Below, piece by piece: positions 52,461 to 53,353 of a stretch of 53,353 nucleotides of DNA (positions are counted from its first letter, which is position 1; the number at the start of each line of letters is the position of its first letter). Source of the DNA: UBA3537 sp965657165 (lineage in GTDB: Bacteria; Bacteroidota; Bacteroidia; Flavobacteriales; Flavobacteriaceae). The stretch is taken from positions 1 through 53,353 of the forward strand of contig CBFHNG010000004.1 of the NCBI GenBank assembly GCA_965657165.1, in the 5' to 3' direction. A model generated the notes under the pieces. That model did no database searches, had not been told where the DNA came from, and saw only the letters and a list, made by a program, of their open reading frames with translations. A program made the position numbers and the translations under genes.

Positions 52461-52642
52461 TGGAAGAGTATTTTTATCAGTGTCCACATTGTTGGGAACA
52501 GGTTTCAGTTTTGGTAGATGTGTCGCAATCTTCTCAAACGTATATTGAAGATTGTGAAGTATGTTGTAATCCTATTCAATTTTATATTCAATGTTCAGGT
52601 CAAGTTCTACAGTCTTTAGATGCTCAAAGTATAGAGCAATAA
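52460..52642 (+). CDS. CPXCG motif-containing cysteine-rich protein
   Basis: 60 residues from ATG at 52460 (MEEYFYQCPHCWEQVSVLVD), overlapping the stop of the ABC-F gene by one base. Zinc-ribbon pattern: CPHC then DCEVCCNPI. This small family is common in proteobacteria and Bacteroidota; function unknown. The one-base overlap indicates co-translation with the ABC-F gene. Confidence 0.88.
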   Translation: MEEYFYQCPHCWEQVSVLVDVSQSSQTYIEDCEVCCNPIQFYIQCSGQVLQSLDAQSIEQ

Positions 52643-52660
52643 GAAGATATTTCTAAAAAA

Positions 52661-52694
52661 GTTCTTTTTAAATAGGAAAAAGATTGTATATTTG
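52661..52694 (+). promoter_or_regulatory. promoter of the initiator tRNA gene
   Basis: TATATTTG (52687-52694) is a perfect -7, 11 bases before the tRNA. A T-rich stretch GTTCTTTTTA (52661-52670) is at about the -33 distance but is not a clear TTTG. Confidence 0.5.
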
Positions 52695-52705
52695 TTGTCC
52701 AATAT

Positions 52706-53353
<648 letters not shown>

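Overview
The window is a stretch of core chromosome from a member of the Bacteroidota, almost certainly the family Flavobacteriaceae. The evidence is gliding/type IX secretion genes (gldB, gldC, gldK, gldL, gldM, gldN), a SusC-like TonB receptor with a carboxypeptidase-like N-terminal domain, a low-GC sequence, almost no Shine-Dalgarno sequences, and several promoters of the Bacteroidota type (TTTG, about 20 bases, TAnnTTTG). The gene order (mutY-ssb, HU-small basic protein-RNase G, leuACDB, mreBCD-mrdA-rodA, topA-ureohydrolase-gldKLMN) is that of a marine or environmental flavobacterium. I cannot name the genus from sequence alone.

Layout. 1-2.0 kb: ssb (cut by the left edge), mutY, HU and a 29-residue very basic protein. 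2.2-4.5 kb: RNase E/G and an unrecognised Cys-rich lipoprotein. 4.5-8.8 kb: leucine operon leuA-leuC-leuD-leuB on the minus strand. 9-14.6 kb: a helical-repeat protein, then a SAM-I riboswitch leading metY-osmC-metX, then a polyprenyl synthetase. 14.7-18.1 kb: DNA primase, a degenerate LuxR-type response regulator, nadE. 18.3-21.0 kb: an arylsulfotransferase-like lipoprotein, then gldB-gldC. 21-26.5 kb: the rod-shape operon mreB-mreC-mreD-mrdA-rodA. 26.6-28.7 kb: purH and a GAF protein. 28.8-32 kb: a putative metal (copper-like) module of HYC_CC_PP protein, TonB receptor and periplasmic metal-binding protein. 32-38.5 kb: a minus-strand block miaB, sigma-54 activator, lptE, a TPR-like gene, secG, groES, groEL. 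38.6-48 kb: a membrane protein, topA, a degenerate ureohydrolase, and the gldKLMN operon for the type IX secretion/gliding motor. 48-52.6 kb: a MORN-retropepsin protein, an FAD oxidoreductase, a DUF983 protein, an ABC-F ATPase and a CPXCG protein. 52.7-53.35 kb: initiator tRNA-fMet with a serine recombinase reading into it from the right, which marks the edge of an integrated element.

The most interesting observations are: (1) miaB and groES promoters carry closely similar dyads at the same offset over the -33 element; (2) a perfect 14-bp inverted repeat occupies the gldL-gldM junction, from the gldL stop to the base before the gldM start; (3) RNase E/G, DnaG and TopA all lack the zinc-ligand cysteines known from their E. 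coli relatives; (4) a ureohydrolase that has lost most metal ligands sits directly before gldK; (5) a MORN-repeat/retropepsin fusion lies just after gldN; (6) a large serine recombinase terminates inside tRNA-fMet on the opposite strand. Apart from the element beginning at the right edge, this is mostly housekeeping DNA and I see no CRISPR, insertion sequence or obvious defence island in it.
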